A stretch of DNA of 64,000 bases. Source: an uncultured Flavobacterium sp. Lineage in GTDB: Bacteria; Bacteroidota; Bacteroidia; Flavobacteriales; Flavobacteriaceae. Positions 26,871 to 35,398 of the stretch are shown in pieces. Below the pieces are notes generated by a model. It saw nothing but the letters and a program-made list of their open reading frames with translations. It ran no database searches and was not told the DNA's origin. A program made the translations under genes and the position numbers. The stretch is from NCBI RefSeq assembly GCF_943913405.1, contig NZ_CALTYA010000013.1, forward strand, positions 1 through 64,000. Direction: 5' to 3'. Position 1 is the first letter of the stretch. The number at the start of each line of letters is the position of its first letter.

Positions 26871-27771
26871 TTATCCAATCAACAGGATTTTCTAATATCT
26901 TGATTAATTTTTCTTCTTCACTTCCCGATTCCGGATGGTGGTCATAAACCCACTGAACGTGCGGTGGCAAACTCATCAAAATGCTTTCAATTCGCCCGTT
27001 GGTTTTTAATCCGAATAACGTTCCTTTGTCGTGAACTAAGTTGAATTCCACATATCTTCCACGACGAATTTCCTGCCAATTTCTATTTTCAGAAGTAAAT
27101 TCTAAATCTTTTCTCTTCTCAACAATCGGAACATAAGCTTCCAAAAAACTATCTCCAACTTCACTTACAAAATCATACCAGTTTTCCAAAGAAAAATCTT
27201 CGGAAGCCATGCAATGGTCAAAAAACAAACCGCCGATTCCACGGGCTTCGTTTCGGTGCGCATTCCAAAAATACTCGTCGCATTGCTTTTTAAACCTTGG
27301 ATAAAAGTCTAAATTATGTCTGTCGCAAGCCGTTTTGCAAGTCTGATGAAAATGTTTTGCGTCTTCTTCAAACAAATAATAAGGCGTCAAATCTTGGCCT
27401 CCGCCAAACCACTGATTCACTACATTTCCTTCTTTGTCATACATTTCAAAATAGCGCCAATTGGCGTGAACAGTTGGAACCATCGGATTCTTCGGATGCA
27501 AAACCAAGCTCAATCCGCAGGCAAAAAAATCTACATCGCCTACATTAAAATATGCCTGCATCGCTTTTGGCAAAGGTCCGTGAACGCCTGAAATATTGAC
27601 GCCTCCTTTTTCAAAAACTTGTCCGTTTTCAATCACGCGAGTTCTTCCGCCACCGCCTTCTGGTCGTTCCCAAATATCTTCTTTGAATTTGGCTTGACCA
27701 TCGACTTTTTCAAGTCCGGCAACGATTTGATCTTGTAAATTTTGTATGTATGCGTAAAATTTATCTTTCAT
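26863..27771 (-). CDS. hemF: Oxygen-dependent coproporphyrinogen III oxidase
   Basis: HemF converts coproporphyrinogen III to protoporphyrinogen IX with O2 (302 residues). Typical blocks are PEGGGGRTRVIENGQVFEKGGVN (start PEGGGGRTRV), HANWRYFEM, WFGGGQDLTPYY, RGIGGLFFDH and GRYVEFNLVHDKGT. The aerobic enzyme implies oxygen-dependent heme synthesis. The C-terminus ITP-stop arises from a repeat arm. It lies 5 bp after the small unknown gene at 27777. Confidence 0.95.
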   Translation of the reverse strand: MKDKFYAYIQNLQDQIVAGLEKVDGQAKFKEDIWERPEGGGGRTRVIENGQVFEKGGVNISGVHGPLPKAMQAYFNVGDVDFFACGLSLVLHPKNPMVPTVHANWRYFEMYDKEGNVVNQWFGGGQDLTPYYLFEEDAKHFHQTCKTACDRHNLDFYPRFKKQCDEYFWNAHRNEARGIGGLFFDHCMASEDFSLENWYDFVSEVGDSFLEAYVPIVEKRKDLEFTSENRNWQEIRRGRYVEFNLVHDKGTLFGLKTNGRIESILMSLPPHVQWVYDHHPESGSEEEKLIKILENPVDWITP

Positions 27772-27776
27772 TCTAT

Positions 27777-28151
27777 TTATCCTTTTGCACTTGAAATCTT
27801 ATTGAAAATATCAAACGAAAATGTCTTGCTTTCTTTTTGCACATATTCATAAACCGCAATCGCTTTTAATCGTAATTGTGCTTTTTCTTCTTCATAATTA
27901 TTCGAAATCTGAACCAAAAAATCAGCAAACATTTCAGCATTGGCCCAATCAAAATGCAACTTTTCTAAATGCTGAATCATTTCTTCCGAAGAAAATTTTA
28001 ATATATCATCAATTGTCAAAGCCAGATGTTTCAACTGATTATCCAAATCATTCAAATTCCAATCTTCCGGAATATAAGTCAATGAAATCAACTGTTTCAA
28101 GACGTTGTTGATTCTCTCGTTCTCTTCGTCGCGTAAACCTTTTGTAAGCAT
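27777..28151 (-). CDS. Unknown 124-aa protein within the hem cluster
   Basis: No family recognised. An all-helical, acidic, soluble protein without signal peptide. Helix-like segments include NERINNVLKQLISLTYI, LKHLALTIDDILKFSSEEMI and WANAEMFADFLVQISNNYEEEKAQL (in part). It lies between hemE and hemF with a 5-bp gap to hemF, so it is co-transcribed with heme genes. It might be an assembly or regulatory factor; nothing in the sequence decides this. Confidence 0.7.
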   Translation of the reverse strand: MLTKGLRDEENERINNVLKQLISLTYIPEDWNLNDLDNQLKHLALTIDDILKFSSEEMIQHLEKLHFDWANAEMFADFLVQISNNYEEEKAQLRLKAIAVYEYVQKESKTFSFDIFNKISSAKG

Positions 28152-28178
28152 TCTGAATAGTTGTTAATTGATAATTAT

Positions 28179-28219
28179 TAGTTGATAGTTTAAATCGGAT
28201 CGTGTTGAACTATCAACTA
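28179..28219. repeat. Intergenic palindrome between hemE and next gene
   Basis: Perfect 12-bp arms TAGTTGATAGTT (28179-28190) and 28208-28219, loop 17 nt. The words match those of the moxR-DUF58 palindrome (7980-8032). Confidence 0.8.
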
Positions 28220-28237
28220 TCCACTAAAAACTGTAAA

Positions 28238-29263
28238 CTAATATTTGTATTCTTTCACCGCATCAACAAACGCTTTTGCGTGATCCACAGGAATATTTGG
28301 TAAAATTCCGTGGCCTAAATTTGCGATAAATTTGTCCTTCCCGAATTCATTAATCATTTCGTTGACCATCTTTTTTATCACAGGAATTGGCGAAAGCAAT
28401 CTTGACGGATCAAAATTTCCTTGCAACGTAATATCGCCTCCTGACAAATATCTTGCATTTCTTGGCGAACAAGTCCAGTCAACTCCCAAAGCTGAAGCCT
28501 TGCTTTTTCCCATTTCTCCCAAAGCAAACCAGCAGCCTTTTCCAAAAACGATAACGTGTGTTTCTGGAGCCAAAGCTTCCACGATTTGGTTGATGTATTT
28601 CCAAGAGAATTCTTGATAATCGACCGGCGAAAGCATGCCGCCCCAAGAATCAAAAATCTGAACAGCATTCACTCCTGCTTTTACTTTTTCTTTCAAATAT
28701 GCAATCGTCGTATCGGTAATTTTTTGCAGTAAAACGTGCGCGGCCTCCGGATGCGTGAAGCAAAATCCTTTGGCCATATCAAAACTTTTTGAGCCTTTTC
28801 CTTCCACTGCGTAACAGAAAATCGTCCAAGGCGAACCTGCAAAACCGATTAACGGAACCTCATCATTCAACATTTCTTTGGTCAATTTAATCGCGTCCAT
28901 CACATATCCTAAAGTTTCGTGAATATCCGGAACAATCACTCTTTCAACGTCTTGAACCGTTCTGATTGGATTTGGCAAAAACGGACCAACGCTTTCTTTC
29001 ATCAAAACTTCAATTCCCATTGCTTGCGGAACGACCAAAATATCCGAGAATAAAATCGCCGCATCTGGAGCGATTCTTCTGATTGGCTGTACCGTGATTT
29101 CAGCAGCCAATTCTGGTGTTTGGCAACGTGTAAAAAAATCATATTTGTCGCGCAAAGCGATGAATTCTGGAAGGTATCTTCCGGCTTGACGCATCATCCA
29201 AACTGGCGGACGTTCAACGGTTTCTTTGTTTAATGCTCTTAAGAAAAGGTCGTTTTTTATCAT
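28238..29263 (-). CDS. hemE: Uroporphyrinogen decarboxylase
   Basis: HemE (341 residues) removes four acetate carboxyls from uroporphyrinogen III. Family signatures PPVWMMRQAGRYLPEF, FSDILVVPQAMG, GFAGSPWTIF and QIFDSWGGMLSP are all present. Cytoplasmic enzyme of the hem cluster. The gap to hemD holds a palindrome (29272-29347). Confidence 0.96.
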   Translation of the reverse strand: MIKNDLFLRALNKETVERPPVWMMRQAGRYLPEFIALRDKYDFFTRCQTPELAAEITVQPIRRIAPDAAILFSDILVVPQAMGIEVLMKESVGPFLPNPIRTVQDVERVIVPDIHETLGYVMDAIKLTKEMLNDEVPLIGFAGSPWTIFCYAVEGKGSKSFDMAKGFCFTHPEAAHVLLQKITDTTIAYLKEKVKAGVNAVQIFDSWGGMLSPVDYQEFSWKYINQIVEALAPETHVIVFGKGCWFALGEMGKSKASALGVDWTCSPRNARYLSGGDITLQGNFDPSRLLSPIPVIKKMVNEMINEFGKDKFIANLGHGILPNIPVDHAKAFVDAVKEYKY

Positions 29264-29271
29264 TGTTTTGG

Positions 29272-29347
29272 GCTTTAGGCTTCAAGCTTCAGGCTTTAAG
29301 CTTTCATTTATTGTCTTAAATTTTGCTTCTGGCTTAGTGCCTAAAGC
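29272..29347. repeat. Intergenic repeat between hemE and hemD
   Basis: GCTTTAGGC (29272-29280) pairs with 29339-29347; internal words GGCTTCAAGCTTCAGGCTTT and GCTTCTGGCTTAGTGCC can pair further. The hemD stop codon (29341-29343) falls inside the right arm. Confidence 0.75.
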
Positions 29348-30015
29348 TTATAACGGTAATAATTTATAGTCTGAATAATCACATTTTCAACGGTTTGCTG
29401 ATTCGCAATTATTATATTTTCTGTAATTTCTTTCAATGCTTCTGCGGTTGTTGTGCCGATGCAAAAACATTTTTTATCTCCAATTTTATTCTCTTTCAAA
29501 TAACTTTCCACACCAGACGGACTGAAAAACAAAACCGCATTTACTTCAGCATTTATTTTTTTCGGAGCCAAAATTGTTTCGTAAACTTCAATTTCTTCGA
29601 AAGAAATTTTTGCTATTTTGAATGCTTCGGGCAACGTTTCTCTTCTTAAATTTCCGCTGAAAAAGGTAAAATTTTCTTTATAAAAATCATTGACAATTAT
29701 CTCCGCCAATTCAGATGCATATTCTTTTGAAGCGATAACTTTAAATCCGTTTTTTTCTAATAACGCCTTTGTTTTTAAGCCTACGCAGAAAACCTTATTG
29801 TCTTTAAAATCAGTTGCTTTTTTATTTTCAAGGAAACTTTTTACGGCATTTTGGCTTGTAAATAATAAGTTCGATGAATTTTTATTTATCTGGAATTCTT
29901 TGTTTTTTATTTCTATAAAATCAGCTTCGATGACGGCAAAATTAGCGTTCAGCAAAAACTGCTTTTGATTTGGCAATAGCTTTTTAGTAGATAAAATTCG
30001 GATGGATTCCTGCAT
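29341..30015 (-). CDS. hemD: Uroporphyrinogen III synthase
   Basis: A 224-residue HemD-family protein that closes hydroxymethylbilane to uroporphyrinogen III. The family is poorly conserved, but two Rossmann-like halves are visible (NLLFTSQNAVKSF, VFCVGLKTKALLEKNGF, VLFFSPSGVESYL, KCFCIGTTTAEAL). Placement directly after hemC confirms it. The C-terminal ...YKL-stop lies in an intergenic repeat arm. Confidence 0.92.
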   Translation of the reverse strand: MQESIRILSTKKLLPNQKQFLLNANFAVIEADFIEIKNKEFQINKNSSNLLFTSQNAVKSFLENKKATDFKDNKVFCVGLKTKALLEKNGFKVIASKEYASELAEIIVNDFYKENFTFFSGNLRRETLPEAFKIAKISFEEIEVYETILAPKKINAEVNAVLFFSPSGVESYLKENKIGDKKCFCIGTTTAEALKEITENIIIANQQTVENVIIQTINYYRYKL

Positions 30016-30033
30016 TTTGCCTAATTTTTGAGA

Positions 30034-30954
30034 TTATTTCTTCAAATCTCTTTTTATAATTTCCATCAATTCTCGTCCGCCGTTTTCAAGAATTTTAAGT
30101 GCAGATTCTTGCCCAAAATTCTTGTAATGCGTAATTTCTACGACCTTTTCAATCTCAATTTTTTCTTTTCCGTCAAGCGAAAACAATACGCCTTGAAATC
30201 TTATATTTTCATCAATTACTTCTGCAAAAGCTCCGATTGGCGCGGTACATCCGCCTTCCAATGTTTTTAAAAATTGACGTTCAATTGTCGTACAGATTTC
30301 ACTTTCAAAATGATTCAATTTCGAAGTTGCTTCTTTGCAAAAATCATCGTTTCCCATCGCCACAATGACCATTGCACCTTGTGCTGGCGCGGGAATCATC
30401 CAATCTAAAACGATGTGATTTTCTGGTAAAATTTCGATTCTTTCCAAACCTGCTTTTGCAAAAACAGCTCCGTTCCAATCGTTGTCTTTCAATTTCTGTA
30501 ATCTCGTATTCACGTTTCCACGTAAATCTTCGACTTTATGATTTGGGAAACGGTTTAGCCATTGCGCTTGGCGACGCAAACTTCCGGTGGCAATCGTTCC
30601 TTTGGAGTGTAAAAAATCGAGGTTTCCTTTATGTACTAAAATATCTTGGTGATTGGCTCTTTTCAAAACCGCAGTCTGAACAATTCCTTTTGGCAAAGAA
30701 GTCGGAACGTCTTTTAACGAGTGAACTGCAATATCCACTTCACCTTTAATCATAGCGATATCAAGGGTTTTCGTGAAAATTCCGGTAATCCCAAATTCAT
30801 ATAACGGAATATCCAAAATCACATCGCCAGTGGATTTCACGGCAACAACTTCTGTTTTATAACCTAAATCGTTGAGTTTTTTTTCAACCGTATGCGCCTG
30901 CCAAAGAGCTAATTGGCTGTCGCGGGTTCCTATTTTTATGACTTTGTTTACCAC
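30034..30954 (-). CDS. hemC: Hydroxymethylbilane synthase
   Basis: Porphobilinogen deaminase (306 residues). The dipyrromethane-carrying Cys is in EGGCTAPIGA; IGTRDSQLALWQA, VHSLKDVPT and GSLRRQAQW match the substrate-binding region. Cytoplasmic. It lies downstream of hemA across 131 bp that hold no gene and no clear promoter. Confidence 0.96.
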   Translation of the reverse strand: MVNKVIKIGTRDSQLALWQAHTVEKKLNDLGYKTEVVAVKSTGDVILDIPLYEFGITGIFTKTLDIAMIKGEVDIAVHSLKDVPTSLPKGIVQTAVLKRANHQDILVHKGNLDFLHSKGTIATGSLRRQAQWLNRFPNHKVEDLRGNVNTRLQKLKDNDWNGAVFAKAGLERIEILPENHIVLDWMIPAPAQGAMVIVAMGNDDFCKEATSKLNHFESEICTTIERQFLKTLEGGCTAPIGAFAEVIDENIRFQGVLFSLDGKEKIEIEKVVEITHYKNFGQESALKILENGGRELMEIIKRDLKK

Positions 30955-31085
30955 AATTTTATTTATTTCTTAAAGGTAATAATTTCAAACGTTTTGGTGG
31001 TTTGAACCAATAAGATATTAAGGTATAGTTAGTTTTTACACAAAATTCAGCAAATAAAAATCTGTGAGTCTGCGGTCAAACTTTT

Positions 31086-32348
31086 TTATTTTGCTACTTT
31101 GCTTGCTTCTATCTGAAACACTTTTTCAATCCATTCGATGCTTTCATCTACCATTGTATCGCTGTCTTTCAAGTGATTGGCAAAATGATTTGTGATTTTT
31201 TGGATGATTCGTTTGCTGATTAATTCGGCTTGTTCTTCATCAAAATTGCTCAATTTTTTACGTTGGAAATTTAATTCTCCGTCTTTAATTGAGTTTAATT
31301 TTGCTTTCAAAGCGTGAATTGTCGGGGCAAATTTTCTTCCGTTTAACCACGTAGAAAATTCTTCCATAATTTCTTCGATGATAATCTCAGCTTGCGGAAT
31401 GTGTTTCTTTCTATTCTCAAGAGTCACGTCGGTAATTTTCGACAAATCATCCAAGTGAACAACTGTCACGCCAGGAATATTTTTCACGTTATCGTGCACA
31501 TTTTTTGGCATCGACAAATCGAGAATCAAAAGAGGTTTATTTAATCTTAAAATATCTTCGTCGATTGTTGGAATTTGCGCTCCAGTTGCCACAACCAAAA
31601 CATCTGCTTTTGGGATTTCCAAAGGCAAAACGTCATAATCTTTTACAATCAAATTGAACTTTCCAGCAACTTTCTCTGCTTTGTCTTTAGTTCTGTTAAT
31701 CAAAATAATGTGGTCATTTTTAGTATGCTTTACTAAATTTTCACACGTATTTCTTCCGATTTTTCCAGTTCCGAAAAGCAAAATATTTTTGTTGCTGATA
31801 TCCGGAACGTTATTCATTATATACTGAACCGACGCAAACGAAACCGAAGTCGCGCCTGAACTGATTTCTGTCTCATTTTTGATTCTCTTGCTCGCTTGAA
31901 TCACAGAATTTACTAAACGTTCCATAAAAGCATTGGCCAAATCGTGTGCTTTTGCTTCATTAAAACTAGATTTTATTTGGCCAATAATTTCAAAATCGCC
32001 TAAAATCTGACTGTCTAAACCGCAACCAACTCTGAAAATATGCTTGATTGCTTCTTGGTTTTTATGCACGAAACCAACTTTTTGGAATTCTTCAACGCTT
32101 CCCAAACTGTTGTCGCAAAGTAATTTTATCAATTGAAATGGATGCTCCGCAAAACCATAAATTTCGGTTCGGTTGCAAGTGGAAGTAACGATCAGACTGC
32201 CAATTCCTTCTGATTTTGCTTGTTGCAAAACGACAGATTTGGCTTCATTTCCTAAACTGAATTTCCCTCGAGTCTCCGCGTCAGCCTTTTTGTAACTCAA
32301 TCCAACGGCATAGAAGGTTTGATGCTTTGACAAGTTATTGTTGTTCAT
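31086..32348 (-). CDS. hemA: Glutamyl-tRNA reductase
   Basis: HemA of the C5 pathway (420 residues): reduces glutamyl-tRNA to glutamate-1-semialdehyde. Catalytic Cys is in TSTCNRTEIYG, the NADPH domain contains LLFGTGKIGRNTC, and the C-terminal dimerisation helix follows. hemL (the next enzyme) is not in the window. Starts the minus-strand hem series and is divergent from a PchR-like regulator; 271 bp separate the starts. Confidence 0.96.
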   Translation of the reverse strand: MNNNNLSKHQTFYAVGLSYKKADAETRGKFSLGNEAKSVVLQQAKSEGIGSLIVTSTCNRTEIYGFAEHPFQLIKLLCDNSLGSVEEFQKVGFVHKNQEAIKHIFRVGCGLDSQILGDFEIIGQIKSSFNEAKAHDLANAFMERLVNSVIQASKRIKNETEISSGATSVSFASVQYIMNNVPDISNKNILLFGTGKIGRNTCENLVKHTKNDHIILINRTKDKAEKVAGKFNLIVKDYDVLPLEIPKADVLVVATGAQIPTIDEDILRLNKPLLILDLSMPKNVHDNVKNIPGVTVVHLDDLSKITDVTLENRKKHIPQAEIIIEEIMEEFSTWLNGRKFAPTIHALKAKLNSIKDGELNFQRKKLSNFDEEQAELISKRIIQKITNHFANHLKDSDTMVDESIEWIEKVFQIEASKVAK

Positions 32349-32492
32349 AGTCCTACTTTAAATATCTTTTGTTCGTAAATAAAATTTCAAAAAAATGGAT
32401 ATCATTTCGAACATGACAAAATTATACTTATCCATTTTATAAAAGTAACGCTCAAAGTACTATTTATGTCGCTATGAGATATTTTGATAATT

Positions 32493-32526
32493 TTGGCTAT
32501 TATAAATTAGAAAAGTCCTATTTTTG
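32493..32526 (+). promoter_or_regulatory. Candidate promoter of the AraC-family gene
   Basis: TTG (32493-32495), spacer of 23, TATTTTTG (32519-32526). Fits the flavobacterial consensus at its upper spacer limit. Transcript start would be near 32533, leaving an 85-base leader. Confidence 0.5.
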
Positions 32527-32556
32527 CAGTCATATCAGCATCTAGCACGTTTTTAG

Positions 32557-32573
32557 TTTAGAACCATTCTAAA
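32557..32573. promoter_or_regulatory. Palindrome TTTAGAA-N3-TTCTAAA, iron-operator-like
   Basis: A perfect palindrome with arms of 7 and a CCA centre in the hemA-araC interval, 47 bp before the AraC-family ATG and just downstream of its candidate promoter. It equals the ICE-box sequence of rhizobial Irr (a Fur-family heme/iron sensor) and resembles motifs I recall before iron genes in this phylum. Which protein binds it here is unknown. Confidence 0.5.
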
Positions 32574-32619
32574 TAAAAAAATTTCAAATTTTGAAAATTT
32601 CAAGAAAAAAAATACCGCT

Positions 32620-33492
32620 ATGAGTTCACCCGAAGAAATCAAAATTGAGGATGATTTTATCATTCTTCGATTTCAAAATGACAGTGATGAAACTTCGCAT
32701 TTTGAGCGTGAAGTAAATGTAGATCTCATTCAGTTTCACTTTGGAATTAAAGGCCGAGCCAAGTTTATTTTCAACCAAGGAAGATACGCACTAGACTTGA
32801 AGGAAGACCTTTCTTTATTCTTGTATAATCCACAGAAAGAGCTTCCTGTTCACCTAGAAATTGCGCCTCATTCTTGGGCGATTTCGGTATTGATTTCCAT
32901 TAAAAAATTCCACGGATTATTTTCTTCTGAAGCAGATTATATTCCGTTTTTGAGCGAAGAAAATAAAGACAAAAAATATTATAAAGACGAACCGATTAGT
33001 CCGTCGATGTCCATTGTTTTGAACCAATTATTTAATTTTAATCTTCATCCTTCGATAAAAAATCTTTATTTTAAAGGAAAAGCGTATGAATTATTGAGCT
33101 TGTATTTTAACAGAAGTGAAGATACAAATATAGAACAATGTCCGTTTTTAGTCGATGAAGATAATGTCTTGAAAATTAAAAAAGCTAAGGAAATTGTGAT
33201 CGCAAATATGGCTGAACCACCTGGATTGCAAGAACTCGCAGATCAAGTTGGAATTAATTTGAAGAAATTAAAAATGGGTTTCAAACAGATTTATGGCGAC
33301 AGCGTTTACAGCTTTTTGTTTGATTATAAGATGGAATTTGCCCGAAAATTATTAGACAGCGGTTCCTATAATGTAAATGAAGTTGGGTTGAAAATCGGTT
33401 ACAGCACGGCGAGTCATTTTATTGCGGCGTTTAAAAAGAAATTTGGAACAACCCCAAAGAAATATCTGATGTCGATAACGGTGAATGCTTAG
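32620..33492 (+). CDS. AraC-family regulator, PchR-like
   Basis: A 290-residue regulator with a cupin-like N-terminal half (to about 180) and a two-HTH AraC domain (about 190-286: LQELADQVGINLKKLKMGFK, then VNEVGLKIGYSTASHFIAAF). The C-terminal region reads like PchR/siderophore-responsive activators (PPGLQELADQVG...GFKQIYG). Divergent from hemA and upstream of hemH; a possible iron operator precedes it. A role in iron or heme control is inference from context. Confidence 0.82.
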   Translation: MSSPEEIKIEDDFIILRFQNDSDETSHFEREVNVDLIQFHFGIKGRAKFIFNQGRYALDLKEDLSLFLYNPQKELPVHLEIAPHSWAISVLISIKKFHGLFSSEADYIPFLSEENKDKKYYKDEPISPSMSIVLNQLFNFNLHPSIKNLYFKGKAYELLSLYFNRSEDTNIEQCPFLVDEDNVLKIKKAKEIVIANMAEPPGLQELADQVGINLKKLKMGFKQIYGDSVYSFLFDYKMEFARKLLDSGSYNVNEVGLKIGYSTASHFIAAFKKKFGTTPKKYLMSITVNA

Positions 33493-33537
33493 TACAACAC
33501 AAATTAGCACAGATTCATAATTTAGAAATTGGTGTAA

Positions 33538-34317
33538 ATGAGAAACAGAATAATCATTATTTTAATATTGGTCGTTAACTTTTGTTATTCGCAGAAGATT
33601 TCGGATAAATATTTCGAGAATGTAATTGAAATTACGGATAAAAATGTTGTCTCAAATGGAAGTGATTTTCTCTTTGATGTTGCAATTCCAAATGATTCAA
33701 AAACACCTGTAATATTTGTTTCAGCAAAAGTTCAACAGAAATTGCTATTTGGAATTTATCCAGAATTTTCAAGAATTATCGTAATTTCTCCAAATTGGAA
33801 TTACTACGATGAAATTTCTAAGCAAAAATTACCAGAAGGCGTTGCTTGTGCTGAACCAATGGCAAGTTCCGTGATTTATGAATTTAAAAGAGAAAACGGA
33901 AAAACGCTAATAGACAGTTTGGTTTTGATGGGAAGTTTTCCAGAGATGAAAATAATTTCTCCTCCAAAAATAAAAGCAAATCAGACAGTAATTTATTTTA
34001 CAGAAGGATTTGGTTCAAGATGTTGCCCAAAAGATTTGCAATGGGAAAATTCTCCGAAACGCGAAGAATTTATTGCAAATTTTGAAAGTGAAAATAAGAC
34101 GAAAATCGGAAATACTTATGTCGAATATACCGGAAAAGAAGGCGAATCAAATTATTATTACACTTTAAGTAAACTGTCAAACCAACTAAAGCTTCGGTTT
34201 ATTTTAGAACGTAATTTTTACAGAATCATTAACCGTCATTTGAAAGACATTATAAAATATCCTAGAATATTTACTCCAACAATTTTGGACGTAAACAGCA
34301 ATTTGAAAAAAATATAA
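33538..34317 (+). CDS. Secreted protein of unknown function
   Basis: No family recognised. 259 residues with signal peptide (MRNRIIIILILVVNFCYSQ). The mature part is beta-rich with a CAEP and an RCCPKDLQWE motif near 167-176, suggesting disulfide or metal binding. It lies between the AraC regulator (45 bp) and hemH (16 bp) on the same strand, so it is possibly co-transcribed, but the sequence gives no link to heme. Confidence 0.65.
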   Translation: MRNRIIIILILVVNFCYSQKISDKYFENVIEITDKNVVSNGSDFLFDVAIPNDSKTPVIFVSAKVQQKLLFGIYPEFSRIIVISPNWNYYDEISKQKLPEGVACAEPMASSVIYEFKRENGKTLIDSLVLMGSFPEMKIISPPKIKANQTVIYFTEGFGSRCCPKDLQWENSPKREEFIANFESENKTKIGNTYVEYTGKEGESNYYYTLSKLSNQLKLRFILERNFYRIINRHLKDIIKYPRIFTPTILDVNSNLKKI

Positions 34318-34333
34318 CAAACGAAAACATACA

Positions 34334-35389
34334 ATGAAAGGCGTATTATTAGTAAATCTTGGTTCCCCAAAAAGTCCTGAACCTAAAGACGTTAAACCTT
34401 ATTTGGACGAATTTTTAATGGATAAATATGTGATTGATGTTCCATATTTACTGAGAGCATTATTGGTTCGTGGCATCATTTTGAGAAAACGTCCAGAAGA
34501 ATCGGCACACGCTTATAAAAAAATCTGGTGGGACGAAGGTTCGCCGTTAATCGTCCTTTCCGAAAGAATGCACAAAAAAGTGAAAGCGAAAACCGAAATT
34601 CCGGTTTCCTTGGCGATGCGTTATGGCGAAATGACGATTGAAAAAGGACTTCAAGAACTGCACAATCAAGGCGTAACCGAAGTTCTACTTTTTCCTTTAT
34701 ATCCGCAATATGCGATGGCTTCGACGCTGACGATTTTGGTTTTGGCCGAAGAAATCAGAAAGAAGAAATTTCCGCACATGAAATTTACCGATGTTCCTGC
34801 GTTTTACAATAAACCTGATTACATTAAAAACTTGGCAGATTTAATGCAAAAACATTTGGAAGGTTATGATTATGACCAATTGGTTTTTTCCTATCACGGA
34901 ATTCCCGAGCGTCATATCAGAAAGACAGATGTGACTAAATCGCACTGCAAAATCGACGGTTCTTGCTGTTCGACGCCTTCTGCGGCGCACGCTTTTTGCT
35001 ATCGCCATCAATGTTATGAAACGACGCGTTTGGTTGTGGAACAATTAGGAATTCCAAAAGACAAATATGTTCAAACTTTTCAATCGAGATTGGCCGGTGA
35101 CAAGTGGCTTGATCCTTACACAGATATTGAAATCGACAAAATGCCGTCAAGAGGAATCAAGAAAATTGCTGTGGTAACGCCAGCATTTGTAACCGATTGT
35201 TTGGAAACTTTGGAAGAAATCGCGATGCGTGCGAAAGAAGATTTTGAATCAAATGGAGGCGAAGAATTTTTGACAATCCCTTGTTTGAATGATGATGATG
35301 CTTGGATTCAAACCGTAACCAATTGGATTGAAGAATGGGCTTTTAGCCCCCAACCCCCAAAGGGGGAATTCCTGAAAATGCTAATTTAA
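34334..35389 (+). CDS. hemH: Ferrochelatase with repeat-encoded C-terminus
   Basis: HemH (351 residues) inserts Fe2+ into protoporphyrin IX. FSYHGIPERH holds the catalytic His; VNLGSPKSP and PYLDEFLMD start the fold. A Cys group SHCKIDGSCC...FCYRHQC could hold a [2Fe-2S] cluster as in some bacterial ferrochelatases. The last residues FSPQPPKGEF are encoded by a 29-bp repeat (35345-35373) also found at 26756, so the natural C-terminus was probably altered by repeat insertion. Confidence 0.93.
   Translation: MKGVLLVNLGSPKSPEPKDVKPYLDEFLMDKYVIDVPYLLRALLVRGIILRKRPEESAHAYKKIWWDEGSPLIVLSERMHKKVKAKTEIPVSLAMRYGEMTIEKGLQELHNQGVTEVLLFPLYPQYAMASTLTILVLAEEIRKKKFPHMKFTDVPAFYNKPDYIKNLADLMQKHLEGYDYDQLVFSYHGIPERHIRKTDVTKSHCKIDGSCCSTPSAAHAFCYRHQCYETTRLVVEQLGIPKDKYVQTFQSRLAGDKWLDPYTDIEIDKMPSRGIKKIAVVTPAFVTDCLETLEEIAMRAKEDFESNGGEEFLTIPCLNDDDAWIQTVTNWIEEWAFSPQPPKGEFLKMLI
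35345..35373. repeat. GGGGGTTGGGGG repeat copy inside hemH
   Basis: Sequence AGCCCCCAACCCCCAAAG... matches the left arm of the hemF-hemB palindrome (26756-26785) except for one base. It lies in frame at the 3' end of hemH, adding PQPPKGEF before the stop. Confidence 0.9.
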
Positions 35390-35398
35390 ATTAAAAGA

